NCBI GenBank assembly: GCA_964507825.1
Contig: CAZDQM010000065.1
Span: 1-32,927, forward strand
Length of the DNA: 32,927 nucleotides
Reading direction: 5' to 3'
From: JAWVZS01 sp964507825
GTDB taxonomy: Archaea > Thermoproteota > Nitrososphaeria > Nitrososphaerales > Nitrosopumilaceae
The notes under the pieces were generated by a model. The model was not told the DNA's origin. It did not search any database and saw only the letters and a program-made list of their open reading frames with translations. Every line of letters begins with the position of its first letter. The stretch's first letter is position 1. Of the stretch, positions 1 through 8,084 are shown piece after piece. The position numbers and the translations under genes were made by a program.

Positions 1-258
1 ACGGTTAAACCTGCCATGTATCTGTGTTACCTCGTATGCCGTAAATAGTGCCATGGATATTCCTAGAACACCAGGAATAATAAACACACCGAATACGGTC
101 CACTCTTCTAGAACTTGCGAGACTGGGAATACCTTAAGATACAACAACAGTCCAAAGACTGTTAATCCGAGCGATATGATTCCCATAGGTCTCATGAACA
201 AGGTCTTTGCGATGATTCTTCGCCTCTTCCTCGTTCCTTCGTCTTCATGTTCGTTCAT
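1..258 (-). CDS. Small membrane protein, 3' part cut off by the window edge
   Basis: An open frame of 86 codons starts at an ATG (256-258) and runs off the left edge without a stop. The N-terminus is charged (MNEHEDEG then KRRR), followed by two hydrophobic segments at about residues 25-43 and 54-74, with the polar tail EVTQIHGRF continuing out of the window. This fits a small two-helix integral membrane protein, with positive charges before the first helix suggesting a cytoplasmic N-terminus. I do not recognise the family. The frame is convincing because hydrophobic and charged blocks alternate cleanly and both other frames of this strand are broken. Confidence 0.6.
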   Translation of the reverse strand, partial: MNEHEDEGTRKRRRIIAKTLFMRPMGIISLGLTVFGLLLYLKVFPVSQVLEEWTVFGVFIIPGVLGISMALFTAYEVTQIHGRFNR

Positions 259-1024
259 TTTGTATGTCACCAGCCGGCTATGCCGGCAGCTTGCGATCTT
301 CCACACCGGCCTGCCTGTCAGCCGCGCAGGACGCGGTACTGCCGGTTTGAAGATGATTGTCAGGTCACAAAAAATATTTTAGTCGATCATATGTTACAGT
401 ATATGTTCTTGTGAAAAATTTGCATAATGACCCGAATTTCAGGATATTACTACCTCGTCTTCTACATTGTACATATTCAATCATTTTACGTTGGTTCTGT
501 TTGTTTGTACTTGGATCATGCACTCGAAGACGGTCATTTACTGACTGAATTTTTCTAGATGATTAACTATAAATTTCATGATTTGCTTAGTATATTGTAG
601 GAATGGCTTTGTGATGTCTCATGCTGATCGGCATTCTTACGTAGTCGTACAAGAATTTGATATCATGTGGGGTTGTTTTGATTTTATTTATTTGTAAATA
701 TGATGGTGTAATGACTTGTGTTTCTGAGTTCGAAAACGTAACAGATCAACCGCGACGATTTGTGTGTATTTTGGGCAAAGCGATATTTGGTTTGCAAAAT
801 GGGGGTTGTTCTTTTGACGTATGCAGTTTTGGGATTAATTGTTTTGATTTATTCGTAAATCAACCATAAATGATGCAAGTGGTATTAGGGAAATTAGACA
901 TGGTCCTTGAAAATTTATGCGCCGCTCAGGCGCGATCCTCTATCTACATGTCGCGTGTGAGCCGCTATGTTCAAAATAGCTGTTTCTGAAGATACTGGGA
1001 TATATGATATCAAAACACTGTAAC
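259..1024. other. Gene-poor AT-rich stretch
   Basis: No convincing gene is seen in these 766 bases. It holds short hairpins: GCCGGC-TAT-GCCGGC at 273-287, and GCGCC-GCTCA-GGCGC at 919-933. Two similar blocks built on TTGTTTTGATTT...GTAAAT lie near 675-705 and 838-870. Short open frames at 357-548 and 657-869 have no recognisable domain, low-complexity composition and no promoter that I trust. Confidence 0.5.
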
Positions 1025-1050
1025 TATAACAACATTCGTAAATTTTTGTA
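1025..1050 (+). repeat. Repeat family R1, diverged short copy F
   Basis: The segment CTATAACAACATTCGTAAAT followed by TTTTGTA matches the R1 core (CTATAGCGACGCTCGTAAAT, then TCATGTA) with a handful of changes. It lies directly before the surviving C-terminal half of an IS5-like transposase, in the same orientation. It is the weakest copy, so shared ancestry is likely but not certain. Confidence 0.45.
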
Positions 1051-1053
1051 AAG

Positions 1054-1681
1054 ATGCACGTGCTAATCGACACGGAGACCCTGAAGATACTAGCGCAGGA
1101 GGTCACAAACGACCACGTGGGGGACACGACTATGTTCGAGTCGCTACTCGGACAGGTCGTGGATGCGGACGACGCGCTACACAGTGAGCCCACCCGTCGC
1201 GTCCCATTTGGATGATGATGATATGAAATACGAAAACCTTCTTGCGTCCTGCGTATCCCCACTCGCGTCGTTCTCACCGGGCGCCCCCCGGAACCGGACC
1301 GCGCCCTACCTGTTGCTCGGCGATGCCGCGTACAGCTCGAGGAAGAACATTGCCGCATGCGCGCGGGTTGGGATGGTCCCTGGTATAATGCACACGATCA
1401 ACGTGACGGCGCGTGGCAAGGGGTCCGGGGACGCGTGGGGTGTATCCGTAAGGAACCAGATGGGCGGAAGCCCTGAGGCGACGCACCTAAATCTTATGAG
1501 TAGGGAGGAGAAGAGGGAGAATCAAGCGTATTGGAAGGCCCGTATAGGCTACGGCACACGCTGGCTCGTGTAGAGTGTATTTTCGACGTTCAAGCGCCTG
1601 TTTGGAGAGCACCTGATGGCCCTCAAGTGGGAAAACATCGAGCAGGCGGTAAATCTCAAGATGATCCTATACAACAAGTGA
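1054..1681 (+). pseudogene. IS5-like DDE transposase, C-terminal remnant with amber codon at the catalytic Glu
   Basis: Two frames together read as the C-terminal part of an IS5/IS4-type DDE transposase. Frame one from 1054 gives MHVLIDTETLKILAQEVT followed by GDTTMFESLL, the region around the first catalytic Asp. After about 1160 the reading moves to another frame: YLLLGDAAYSSRKN (second Asp), later RWLV, a stop, then SVFSTFKRLFGE and a tail ending in MILYNK. In this family the third catalytic residue is the Glu of a WLVExxFSxFKR motif. Here that codon (1571-1573) is TAG, one base from GAG. The N-terminal half is missing, there is at least one frameshift, and the gene is clearly dead. A related N-terminal half survives at 23197-23307. 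Confidence 0.8.
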
Positions 1682-1708
1682 GGGACAATTCGATCGCGCG
1701 GAAGACGT

Positions 1709-1780
1709 GACACCATGACGACATGACATCCATGTCGCCGTCTGATGGGTACTTGGTAGTATATAGATGGCGAATTAGGA
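1709..1780 (+). repeat. Repeat R3, right end of the IS5-like element
   Basis: This 72-bp segment lies just downstream of the dead transposase and ends in GATGGCGAATTAGGA. It matches, with about a dozen differences, the inverted segment at 21036-21107. Its position beside a transposase and the abrupt end of similarity make it the likely terminal region of the insertion sequence. Confidence 0.65.
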
Positions 1781-1832
1781 AACACGGCACCACTTACCAA
1801 AATATTAAAAATCACCCCTTCATATCATAATC

Positions 1833-1967
1833 ATGATATGCGCAAACTGTGAAAAAAGGATGCATTACCAGTGCATCGACTGCCAGAACGATCACAAGAC
1901 GTACCTGTGCAGCTGCGAATGCCACGATGAAAACACCCCTCCGCACGGCAAGCAGGATCACCGCTGA
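1833..1967 (+). CDS. Tiny Cys-rich putative zinc-binding protein (44 aa)
   Basis: ATG at 1833 opens a 44-residue frame ending in TGA at 1967. The peptide begins MICANCEKRMHYQCIDCQ and continues with LCSCECHDE, giving CxxC at residues 3-6, CxxC at 14-17 and CxCxCH at 26-31. Seven Cys and several His in so short a peptide suggest one or two bound metal ions, most likely zinc, in a ribbon- or knuckle-like fold. An AT-rich segment (AATATTAAAAATC, near 1800) lies upstream where an archaeal TATA box would be. It sits between the dead IS5-like element and the helicase gene. I do not know a named family; the regular Cys pairs are the reason to call it a gene. Confidence 0.6.
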   Translation: MICANCEKRMHYQCIDCQNDHKTYLCSCECHDENTPPHGKQDHR

Positions 1968-2080
1968 TATCAGAGCGTGGGCGGTCCAAGCCTGTACCTA
2001 CAAAACCACCATTAAAAAACCCATTCCTGATCCAGAAAAAACATCAAGTTCATAAGTCAAAAAAAACCCTAGCACGACTC

Positions 2081-3820
2081 ATGGAGACCGCGGTTACAAG
2101 CTTTGGAATCTTGGAATTTGTGCTTGATCCATATTCCAAGTCATGGTGCTGGAAGATAACCGGAAGTCGCGCCGTAAACATGGTATCCCGCCTGATCCCC
2201 AAGTCATGGTACGGCGACGGTCCTGACACTGCAATTATACCAGATACCCCTGAAAACATGGAACATTTACAGTGGATAAATAATCAATATTCCCTTGAGA
2301 TCCTCTCCAAGTCGGCCTGGAAGCGCAGGGCCGTCAAGGAATCCAAGCCTCGCAAGGACGCATATAAGATGCCAAAGCTGGCCAAGGCAAAGGCAGGAGA
2401 TCAGTTCAAGGGCAAGCTGATGAACTTTCAAAAGGAGGGCTTGGACTTTTTGATAAAATCCTCAGGTAATGCCCTCTTGGCAGACGAGATGGGCCTTGGC
2501 AAGACGGTTCAGACCCTAGCATACGTGGCAACAGAAAAGCGAACCTTTCCCGTGCTGATAGTATCGCCGCTAGTAACACTGAACAACTGGAGGCGTGAGA
2601 TTGACAAGTTCCTGAAAAAAAAGAGCAGGAACGGCAAAATCAATGCAAGATTCAACCCTACCTCGGTAATCATACGGACCGGCAAGACGTCGCGCCTGCC
2701 AGAAGCCGACTTTTACATAATTAATTACGAATTATTACACAAGCGGATCCTAGATCTGGCCAAGCTCGGAATCCGGACAATAGTCTGTGACGAGGTACAC
2801 AACCTGCGCTCCAAGACTACAAAAAAATATCGCGCAATCAAAAAACTAGCATCCCTCTCATCCGTAAACTATAGGCTAGGATTATCTGGCACGCCAATTT
2901 ATAATCGCGGTTCTGAAATCTGGCCGATTGTAGATATTCTAAGGCCCGGCTTGCTTGGAAACTTTAAGGAGTTTTGCGAATATTTCTGTTATGTGAATGA
3001 AAAAGGCAAAGCAATCGTCTTGGAGAACCGGCGTGAATCACTGCGCCATGAACTGCAAAAGCATGTCATGCTGCGGCGAAAGAAATCCGACGTCCTAAAA
3101 GAATTAAAAGATAAAGTCAGGTACAAGGAGGTAATAGACGCGGATACTGATTACTATCTCATGGAGCTTGACAAGATATGGACGCGGCTCGAAGCCGAGC
3201 GCAGGGAGGCAAAAAATGAATTTGACAGGTCGACATCATACCAGCGGGCCATTAGGAGTGAAAGGCAGGTGGCCGGCATTGCGAAACTGCCGCACGTGAT
3301 AAACTTTGTAAAAAACATCATGGATATAGAGGAGAGTGTAGTGGTCTTTTGTCATCACAGGTCCATACACAGCCTGCTTCATGAGAGCCTTCACGAATTC
3401 TCTCCCGTGTCGATAATAGGGGGCCAAAGTGACAAGGAAAGGCAGAAAAACATCGACATGTTCCAGGATGGGCAGTCAAAGCTGATGATTGCTGGCCTGC
3501 GCGCGGGTAACGTTGGGATAAATCTTACCCGTGCGCGATACGTAGTCTTTGCAGAGCTTGACTGGAGTCCTGCAATACACCGGCAGGCCGAGGACCGCCT
3601 GCATAGAATAGGGCAAAAGAGTACCGTATTTGCATATTACCTGATTGGAAACGGAACCCTAGATGACCACGTGGCAAACGTCCTTGTGGACAAGAGCTAT
3701 GAAATTGACGCAATCCTAGATGAGCAGGCCGAGTCATTTGAAAACATGGAAAAGGCAAAGCTGATTCTGGCACAGATTCATGACCGATTACACAGCAAGG
3801 GAACCGAGACCATACACTGA
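2081..3820 (+). CDS. SNF2-family DEAD-like helicase/ATPase
   Basis: This 579-residue protein has the two RecA-like halves of a SNF2 ATPase. The N-terminal half has LADEMGLGKTVQT (Walker A, about residue 135), VSPLVTLNNW (motif Ia), DEVHNLRSK (Walker B, DEVH instead of the usual DEAH/DEGH) and GLSGTPIYN (motif III). The C-terminal half has VVFCHHRSIH, IAGLRAGNVGINLTRA (motif V) and HRQAEDRLHRIGQ (motif VI). The QxEDRxHRIGQ spacing and compact size resemble SMARCAL1-like and bacterial/archaeal RapA/HepA-type translocases. The roughly 100 residues before the ATPase are not recognised. Such proteins move on duplex DNA and act in repair, annealing or protein displacement. It is monocistronic here; the start was chosen as the first ATG in frame, after an A-rich segment. 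Confidence 0.9.
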   Translation: METAVTSFGILEFVLDPYSKSWCWKITGSRAVNMVSRLIPKSWYGDGPDTAIIPDTPENMEHLQWINNQYSLEILSKSAWKRRAVKESKPRKDAYKMPKLAKAKAGDQFKGKLMNFQKEGLDFLIKSSGNALLADEMGLGKTVQTLAYVATEKRTFPVLIVSPLVTLNNWRREIDKFLKKKSRNGKINARFNPTSVIIRTGKTSRLPEADFYIINYELLHKRILDLAKLGIRTIVCDEVHNLRSKTTKKYRAIKKLASLSSVNYRLGLSGTPIYNRGSEIWPIVDILRPGLLGNFKEFCEYFCYVNEKGKAIVLENRRESLRHELQKHVMLRRKKSDVLKELKDKVRYKEVIDADTDYYLMELDKIWTRLEAERREAKNEFDRSTSYQRAIRSERQVAGIAKLPHVINFVKNIMDIEESVVVFCHHRSIHSLLHESLHEFSPVSIIGGQSDKERQKNIDMFQDGQSKLMIAGLRAGNVGINLTRARYVVFAELDWSPAIHRQAEDRLHRIGQKSTVFAYYLIGNGTLDDHVANVLVDKSYEIDAILDEQAESFENMEKAKLILAQIHDRLHSKGTETIH

Positions 3821-3948
3821 ATCGTTGCAGGTATACACCTGACTCCTCTAGTTGCTGGCTGTGATACCTGATAATATACTCTGATGCCCTGCCGACGTGC
3901 AGCCCGATCTGGAGCAATCCTTTTAACTTCAAATCATGCGGTTTTACC

Positions 3949-5445
3949 ATGAAAAGAACTTTCAAGTATGCAGGACTGCTTGCGGTCCTGCCTCTGCTGG
4001 CAGTGGCCATGGCATTCGAATCAGCCACGAATGCGAGCGCTGCAAACGAGCGTATTGTCTGTGGAGACATGCTTTGCTCCGAATATCCTGGCGGCCGTGA
4101 TGCCTTTGATGAGGCAATGAAACAAATGTCTGCACTACCCGACATGAGACCCATGTTTGAGGAGGTGGAGATGCACGACGACATGCAGATGCACGACGAC
4201 GAGATAGACAAGTACTGTGACATGTTACGACATGGTGACAAGTACGACAAGATGGAAAAGCATGACAAGATGGACAAAGACGCCAAAATGGACAAACATG
4301 ACAAGATGGACAAACACGCCAAAATGGACAAACATGACAAGATGGACAAACACGCCAAAATGGACAAACACGCCAAAATGGACAAACACGCCAAGATGGA
4401 AAAGTACTGCGACATGAAAAGACTTGATGACAAGATGAAAGGACATGATGACAAGATGAAAGGACACATGGATGATGGCGACTTGGACTCTGTACTACGA
4501 CTTGCTAGGGCAAACGTTCCAGCAACAATCCCGTTGCACATGGGATATTATGAGGGAGAACACGTCTACTATATCATCACCGATGCAAGCGACGAGACAC
4601 ATGCCCAAGTAATCACGGAGCAGCAAGGATGGAAGGTAGAGCAGGCACCGTTGCTAGAGCACGCCCCTGACTCTGCACTATCTACGACATACTTTTTCAC
4701 CAACGGAATTCTTGGAGACGGAGTCCACAACTATCAAGGGCAGGTATTTACCAGCATCCCAGGACAGGATGAATACAGTGCACTGACATCCCATGTACAC
4801 GTTACCTGGATTGAGCAGGATGCAGCAAGGGAGCTTGTTTCTGAGGCCGAGATACTAGAGGCTGCAGCAAACGGACAAGTTGTACTAACTGATCTTCCCG
4901 TGGTGCTAAACATGCCGCATATCGTCTGGCCCGGCGGCCAGATGACAGTAGTTGACAAGGTGCTAAAAGACGACACCCCGTACGGGGGAGGCCAAGTCCT
5001 TGACATTGATCTTGAGAACATGGACGTCACCTTCATTGCACACCGAGGCTGGGGTCCCGATGGCAGAACCATATATTACATCGTGACCGATGCGACACCA
5101 AGTGGACCTGCCGACATGATGGGCGTAATTAGCGCACCGTCGTCTGCCGGTTTAATTGCCAACGCGGCGGCAGTGGATCTCTTCCAGTTCAAGAACGGCA
5201 TAGGCGGCTCGGGCCCACTGGGCTTTCAGCCTGGAATCGCCGTAGGCGCGCCGGGTGATGCCAACTATAGCCCGATGTGGAGGATCTTTGTGATCGGATG
5301 GGAAAACCCTGATGATGCCGCTGTACTAGAGACCATAGGCGACATAAACGCCTACAAGGAGGCAGGCATGATCAACATCGGCATTGCCAGACCCATGGAC
5401 AGCGACCACATAGTCAACTGCCCATTTATAGATCCCTTTCAATAG
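3949..5445 (+). CDS. Secreted protein with His/Met/Asp/Lys repeat and duplicated C-terminal domain
   Basis: This 498-residue protein starts with a signal peptide (MKRTFKYAGLLAVLPLLAVA, cleavage probably near residue 30). It then has an acidic, Met- and His-rich stretch and, at residues 97-152, a tandem repeat of six-residue units HDKMDK/HAKMDK, ending EKYCDMKR. Residues about 190-498 contain two related copies of one domain. Copy one has YYIITDAS, YFFTNGILGDGVHNYQG and VHVTW; copy two has YYIVTDAT, LFQFKNGIGGSGPLGFQPG and FVIGW. This two-copy module resembles extracellular archaeal domains of the DUF7482 kind, from memory only. The His/Met/Asp repeat could bind metal such as copper, but that is inference. 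A hairpin plus T-run follows the stop codon. Confidence 0.85.
   Translation: MKRTFKYAGLLAVLPLLAVAMAFESATNASAANERIVCGDMLCSEYPGGRDAFDEAMKQMSALPDMRPMFEEVEMHDDMQMHDDEIDKYCDMLRHGDKYDKMEKHDKMDKDAKMDKHDKMDKHAKMDKHDKMDKHAKMDKHAKMDKHAKMEKYCDMKRLDDKMKGHDDKMKGHMDDGDLDSVLRLARANVPATIPLHMGYYEGEHVYYIITDASDETHAQVITEQQGWKVEQAPLLEHAPDSALSTTYFFTNGILGDGVHNYQGQVFTSIPGQDEYSALTSHVHVTWIEQDAARELVSEAEILEAAANGQVVLTDLPVVLNMPHIVWPGGQMTVVDKVLKDDTPYGGGQVLDIDLENMDVTFIAHRGWGPDGRTIYYIVTDATPSGPADMMGVISAPSSAGLIANAAAVDLFQFKNGIGGSGPLGFQPGIAVGAPGDANYSPMWRIFVIGWENPDDAAVLETIGDINAYKEAGMINIGIARPMDSDHIVNCPFIDPFQ
4237..4404 (+). repeat. In-frame tandem repeat, 18-bp unit
   Basis: About nine units of 18 bp encode (H/Y/D)-(D/A)-K-M-(D/E)-K. 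Two unit types alternate at first, one built on CATGACAAGATGGACAAA and one on CACGCCAAAATGGACAAA; the last units are all of the second type. The near-identity of adjacent units points to recent unit duplication or conversion. Because the unit is a multiple of three, length changes keep the frame. Confidence 0.95.
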
Positions 5446-5463
5446 GGAATCCTAATCTTTTTT
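5431..5463 (+). terminator. Hairpin and T-run after the repeat-protein gene
   Basis: GATCCCT pairs with AGGGAATC (one bulged base) around TTCAAT, overlapping the stop codon, and is followed by CTAATC and six T. Archaeal terminators often need only the T-run; the hairpin may be incidental. Confidence 0.5.
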
Positions 5464-5539
5464 CTCCATTATCTAATAACCCTGCAAAAATTACCAAGTA
5501 TGCGACAGAGTCAAATAGTGCCAGGATATAATATGCTAC

Positions 5540-5791
5540 ATGGACTTTATGCTCGAAGAAGAGATGGTTGATTTATTTACATTCTGCCTGCAAAACCCCG
5601 CCTCTGATGAGATTATGGACAAAAAAGCCCGAATCACCGAGATTGGAAGGGAGATCCATGCTGACGGCGGCGTTGACGCGATGGAAAACTTCTTTTTTGC
5701 CGCTAGGAATCGGGTCGTAGGCGAGATAGACCTAGATCCGCAACCTTTTCGTAAACTGTGGAATGATATAGATCCCCAATGGGCATTCTAA
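5540..5791 (+). CDS. Small conserved-looking protein of unknown function (83 aa)
   Basis: An 83-residue acidic protein with no membrane segment or signal peptide. It reads MDFMLEEEMVDLFTF, then EIGREIHADGGVDAMENFFF. The IGxxIxxxGGxxxM pattern is familiar from small thaumarchaeal proteins, but I cannot name a family. An AT-rich TATA-like segment (GATATAATATG) lies just upstream of the ATG. It is convergent with the zinc-ribbon gene at 5802-5948, with only ten bases between the two stops, so the small gap must hold both 3' ends. Confidence 0.65.
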   Translation: MDFMLEEEMVDLFTFCLQNPASDEIMDKKARITEIGREIHADGGVDAMENFFFAARNRVVGEIDLDPQPFRKLWNDIDPQWAF

Positions 5792-5801
5792 AAAAAGACG
5801 G

Positions 5802-5948
5802 TCATTCAGGTCTTCCGATCCTGAATATCTTGGTACTACATGTGGGGCATGTTCCCTTTACTGCCATCTTGCCGTTCTTGAGAGTGGTCGGCTCTACACC
5901 TTGGATCTCTCTCTTGTCCCGGCATTTGACACAGTATCCAATTACCAT
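5802..5948 (-). CDS. DUF5679-type small zinc-ribbon protein (48 aa)
   Basis: ATG at 5948 opens a 48-residue frame ending in TGA at 5802. The peptide reads MVIGYCVKCRDKREIQG, then TLKNGKMAVKGTCPTCSTK, then IFRIG. Two CxxC pairs (CVKC and CPTC) are separated by a strand containing the invariant-looking NGxxAVKGTC block. This is the pattern I know from the DUF5679 family, short archaeal proteins expected to bind one zinc ion; their role is unknown. Length and motif spacing fit the family with no loss. It is convergent with the 83-residue gene to its left. Confidence 0.8.
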   Translation of the reverse strand: MVIGYCVKCRDKREIQGVEPTTLKNGKMAVKGTCPTCSTKIFRIGRPE

Positions 5949-6093
5949 TAATTCACATGCGTCAATCTCGTATTAGCAAGAACTTGTAAAAGTTTTTTTA
6001 CCATATGGCAAATCCAAACGCCCGCATTCTGCAATATTTCATACTAGTAACGGACGCAATAGTCAACATATACTATTCCCGTCTAAAGTACAC

Positions 6094-6519
6094 CTAGCTT
6101 GTCGTAACGTGTATTGTTTCAGAGTCCGACAGCGGTACCTGATCCTCAAAGCTGTTCCACACAAAAATCCCTATTACATACTCGCCACCTTGCTGCGGCG
6201 TCCAGGATACTGCAGGACTAAGACTCTGATTCGGATTCAGGTCTCCTATAATCCAGACTAGGGACACGACCCTATTTGCAGAGTCCTTGACCTGAACAAT
6301 ATATACAAACTTTTGGTCACGATCCTGGTTATTCCTGACATCGGACATGATCTGGACCTGCTGGTTTACACTGATCTTCTCGCCTACCGCGCTTCCCAAC
6401 GCGTTTACCAGCCTTGGGCGCTCTATACTCGTCTTGTCATGTATCTCTGTACCATATACAAAATGAGCCTGCATTATGATCATGCATGTCAGCAAAAACA
6501 GCACGGCGCCCTTTAACAC
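6094..6519 (-). CDS. Secreted Ig-like/CARDB-like domain protein (141 aa)
   Basis: The frame starts at GTG (6517-6519). A signal peptide (LKGAVLFLLTCMIIMQAHFVYG) is followed by about 115 residues of alternating beta-strand character: KISVNQQVQIMSDVRNN, FVYIVQVKDSANRVVSLVW, then SWTPQQGGEYVIGIFVW and a closing ETIHVTTS. This strand pattern is typical of extracellular Ig-like domains of the CARDB kind in archaeal surface proteins. No anchor is visible, so the protein may be released or non-covalently attached. The start lies inside an inverted repeat (AACAC-GTTAT-GTGTT, 6515-6529), and the gene diverges from a possible small zinc-finger frame at 6557. Confidence 0.7.
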   Translation of the reverse strand: MLKGAVLFLLTCMIIMQAHFVYGTEIHDKTSIERPRLVNALGSAVGEKISVNQQVQIMSDVRNNQDRDQKFVYIVQVKDSANRVVSLVWIIGDLNPNQSLSPAVSWTPQQGGEYVIGIFVWNSFEDQVPLSDSETIHVTTS

Positions 6520-6534
6520 GTTATGTGTTCAATT

Positions 6535-6551
6535 CCCTTTCCAATAAAGGG
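6535..6551. promoter_or_regulatory. Perfect inverted repeat in a divergent intergenic region
   Basis: CCCTTT-CCAAT-AAAGGG lies between the GTG start of the secreted protein (minus strand) and the possible zinc-finger frame (plus strand). The symmetry and site between divergent starts suggest an operator, but the pair of six-base arms could also arise by chance. Confidence 0.3.
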
Positions 6552-6556
6552 TTTAC

Positions 6557-6751
6557 GTGTGCAGCATATCCGTGACCTGTAACGAATGCCAGATTCACCG
6601 ACGATACCAGGGCGCTGATTTCCACGAAAACGGGCATATCTGCACCCTGCCCCGAGTGCCAGATTCACAATATCGGCTCATACCCAGTAACTATTTTTCC
6701 GGGGTTGAGAATCCCCAAGGGATCAAGGGCGCGCTTGAGCTCCATGAATAG
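6557..6751 (+). pseudogene. Possible small C2H2-type zinc-finger protein with internal duplication, probably frameshifted
   Basis: From a GTG at 6557 the frame reads SVTCNECQIHRRYQGADF then HENGH, which is C-x2-C-x11-H-x3-H, a zinc-finger spacing. Seventy-one bases later a second copy of the DNA (from 6634) would read SAPCPECQIHNIG, but two bases out of frame with the first. The continuous frame therefore runs into unrelated residues and overlaps, antisense, the 3' end of the FAD-oxidase gene. The likely history is a duplicated finger followed by an indel. I am unsure that it is expressed. Confidence 0.35.
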
Positions 6752-8083
6752 CCGGTAGTTTCTAGCACCATACTGCATCTTGACAAACTCGGATCTTGAC
6801 ATGCCGTCCCCATGCTCGGCCGTAATCGTGCCCCCAAGCCCCCATATATTCCTGAAAAATTCCATCACGGCACTCTTGGGAATATCCCGCCGCCCGTCCG
6901 AAACAAGCCTTACGTGAAGGTTTCCGTTGCCGGCATGGCCGTAGACTATGGCACGCGTACCCGATCTCTTGCTTATGGATTTTATTGCCCCTAGCATGCG
7001 CCCGATATTTTTGACGGGGACTGCCGCATCCTCGACTATACCGGGAATGATTCCCTCCCCTGCAGTTCTAAGACTATATGCAAGCGCCATGCCTCGGCGG
7101 CTCCACCATTCTTGAATTTCATCAGGTTTAGTTGCAACTGCTTTGATCGTACCTCTAACTAATTTCATGAGACTCATCTTTGATTCTATATCCTCATCAA
7201 ACTCTACGAGTAATGCAGCAGTCGCGCCCTCTATACCACAACCAATGCTATTTACCGTATATTCGTCGACATACTCAAGCGCCGCAGGGTACAACCCGGA
7301 TATGCTACATATATCTACAAGTATGTCGTCTGGATTTTTGTACGATAATATTACAAGGACTCTCTCCTTGGGAATATCGCGGACTCGGAATCTTGCCGAC
7401 GTCACTATTCCAAGCGTGCCCTCTGAACCTGCAAGCACCCTGTGCGCATCTCCGATATCTTGCACGGCATCAAGCCGGTATCCGCATGAATTCTTTGACG
7501 ATACGGGGAACTTTTTGCGGTCTATTCTTCTGGCGATCCCGAGGATCTTTTTGGCGTCGGGTCCCGAGTCCGGCAGGATTATCTTGCGCCCCGTCCCGTC
7601 TATTATAATCGCGCCCAGAATGTTCTCTATTATGCAGCCATACTTTAGCGCATGACTGCCGCCTGCATTGGTGCCCACCATCCCGCCTATGGTGCAATAT
7701 TTTCCAACCGATGGATCCGGTGAGAAAAACTTTCCGTTATACAGTAACATTTCATCCATGATACCCTTGATTGCACCGGCCTGCGCCGTCACAACATCCC
7801 CGTCTAGTGTAATTTTATTCATTTTTTTGAAATCCAGAATAATGTGCCTTCCGAGCGCCCCTCCTGCTAAGCCGCTGCCTGCACCCCGCGCCGTTACGGA
7901 TATTTTGTTGCTTGCCGCAAACCGAATTATACTGGATACATCCTCATCATTTTCTGGAAAGATTATAATCTGCGGCCTTGACACGTGGTGGCTTGCATCG
8001 ACGGAGTAACAGTCTATGACTAGCGGATCATCGCTTGTCTCGCAGCTGATAATTTTCCTTATATTCGACTTTAGGCCGCTCAT
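6665..8083 (-). CDS. glcD-like: FAD-linked oxidase, GlcD/D-lactate dehydrogenase type
   Basis: The protein belongs to the PCMH/VAO flavoprotein fold (glycolate oxidase subunit GlcD, D-lactate and D-2-hydroxyacid dehydrogenases). The FAD-binding domain shows PENDEDVSSIIRFAASNK and TARGAGSGLAGGALG. The cap and C-terminal part show YGHAGNGNLHVR and ITAEHGDGMSRSEFV, with His and Asn placed where the family binds substrate and metal, and the usual ending ALDPLGILNPGKI. It would oxidise a 2-hydroxy acid to a 2-oxo acid; the substrate cannot be told. An in-frame start exists at 8125, but the ATG at 8083 follows the stop of the upstream HD-domain gene by one base and gives a normal 472-residue length, so I chose it. 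The two genes look translationally coupled. Confidence 0.85.
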   Translation of the reverse strand: MSGLKSNIRKIISCETSDDPLVIDCYSVDASHHVSRPQIIIFPENDEDVSSIIRFAASNKISVTARGAGSGLAGGALGRHIILDFKKMNKITLDGDVVTAQAGAIKGIMDEMLLYNGKFFSPDPSVGKYCTIGGMVGTNAGGSHALKYGCIIENILGAIIIDGTGRKIILPDSGPDAKKILGIARRIDRKKFPVSSKNSCGYRLDAVQDIGDAHRVLAGSEGTLGIVTSARFRVRDIPKERVLVILSYKNPDDILVDICSISGLYPAALEYVDEYTVNSIGCGIEGATAALLVEFDEDIESKMSLMKLVRGTIKAVATKPDEIQEWWSRRGMALAYSLRTAGEGIIPGIVEDAAVPVKNIGRMLGAIKSISKRSGTRAIVYGHAGNGNLHVRLVSDGRRDIPKSAVMEFFRNIWGLGGTITAEHGDGMSRSEFVKMQYGARNYRLFMELKRALDPLGILNPGKIVTGYEPIL

Positions 8084-8084
8084 C

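Noticed and set aside
357..869. Plus-strand frames at 357-548 and 657-869
   Set aside because: Short, no motif, low-complexity residues, no promoter with good spacing.
3525..4541. Long minus-strand frame of 338 codons
   Set aside because: It is the mirror of the 18-bp repeat and of the helicase 3' end. Its repetitive LSILACLSIL content comes from the repeat, and the plus-strand genes have clear domains.
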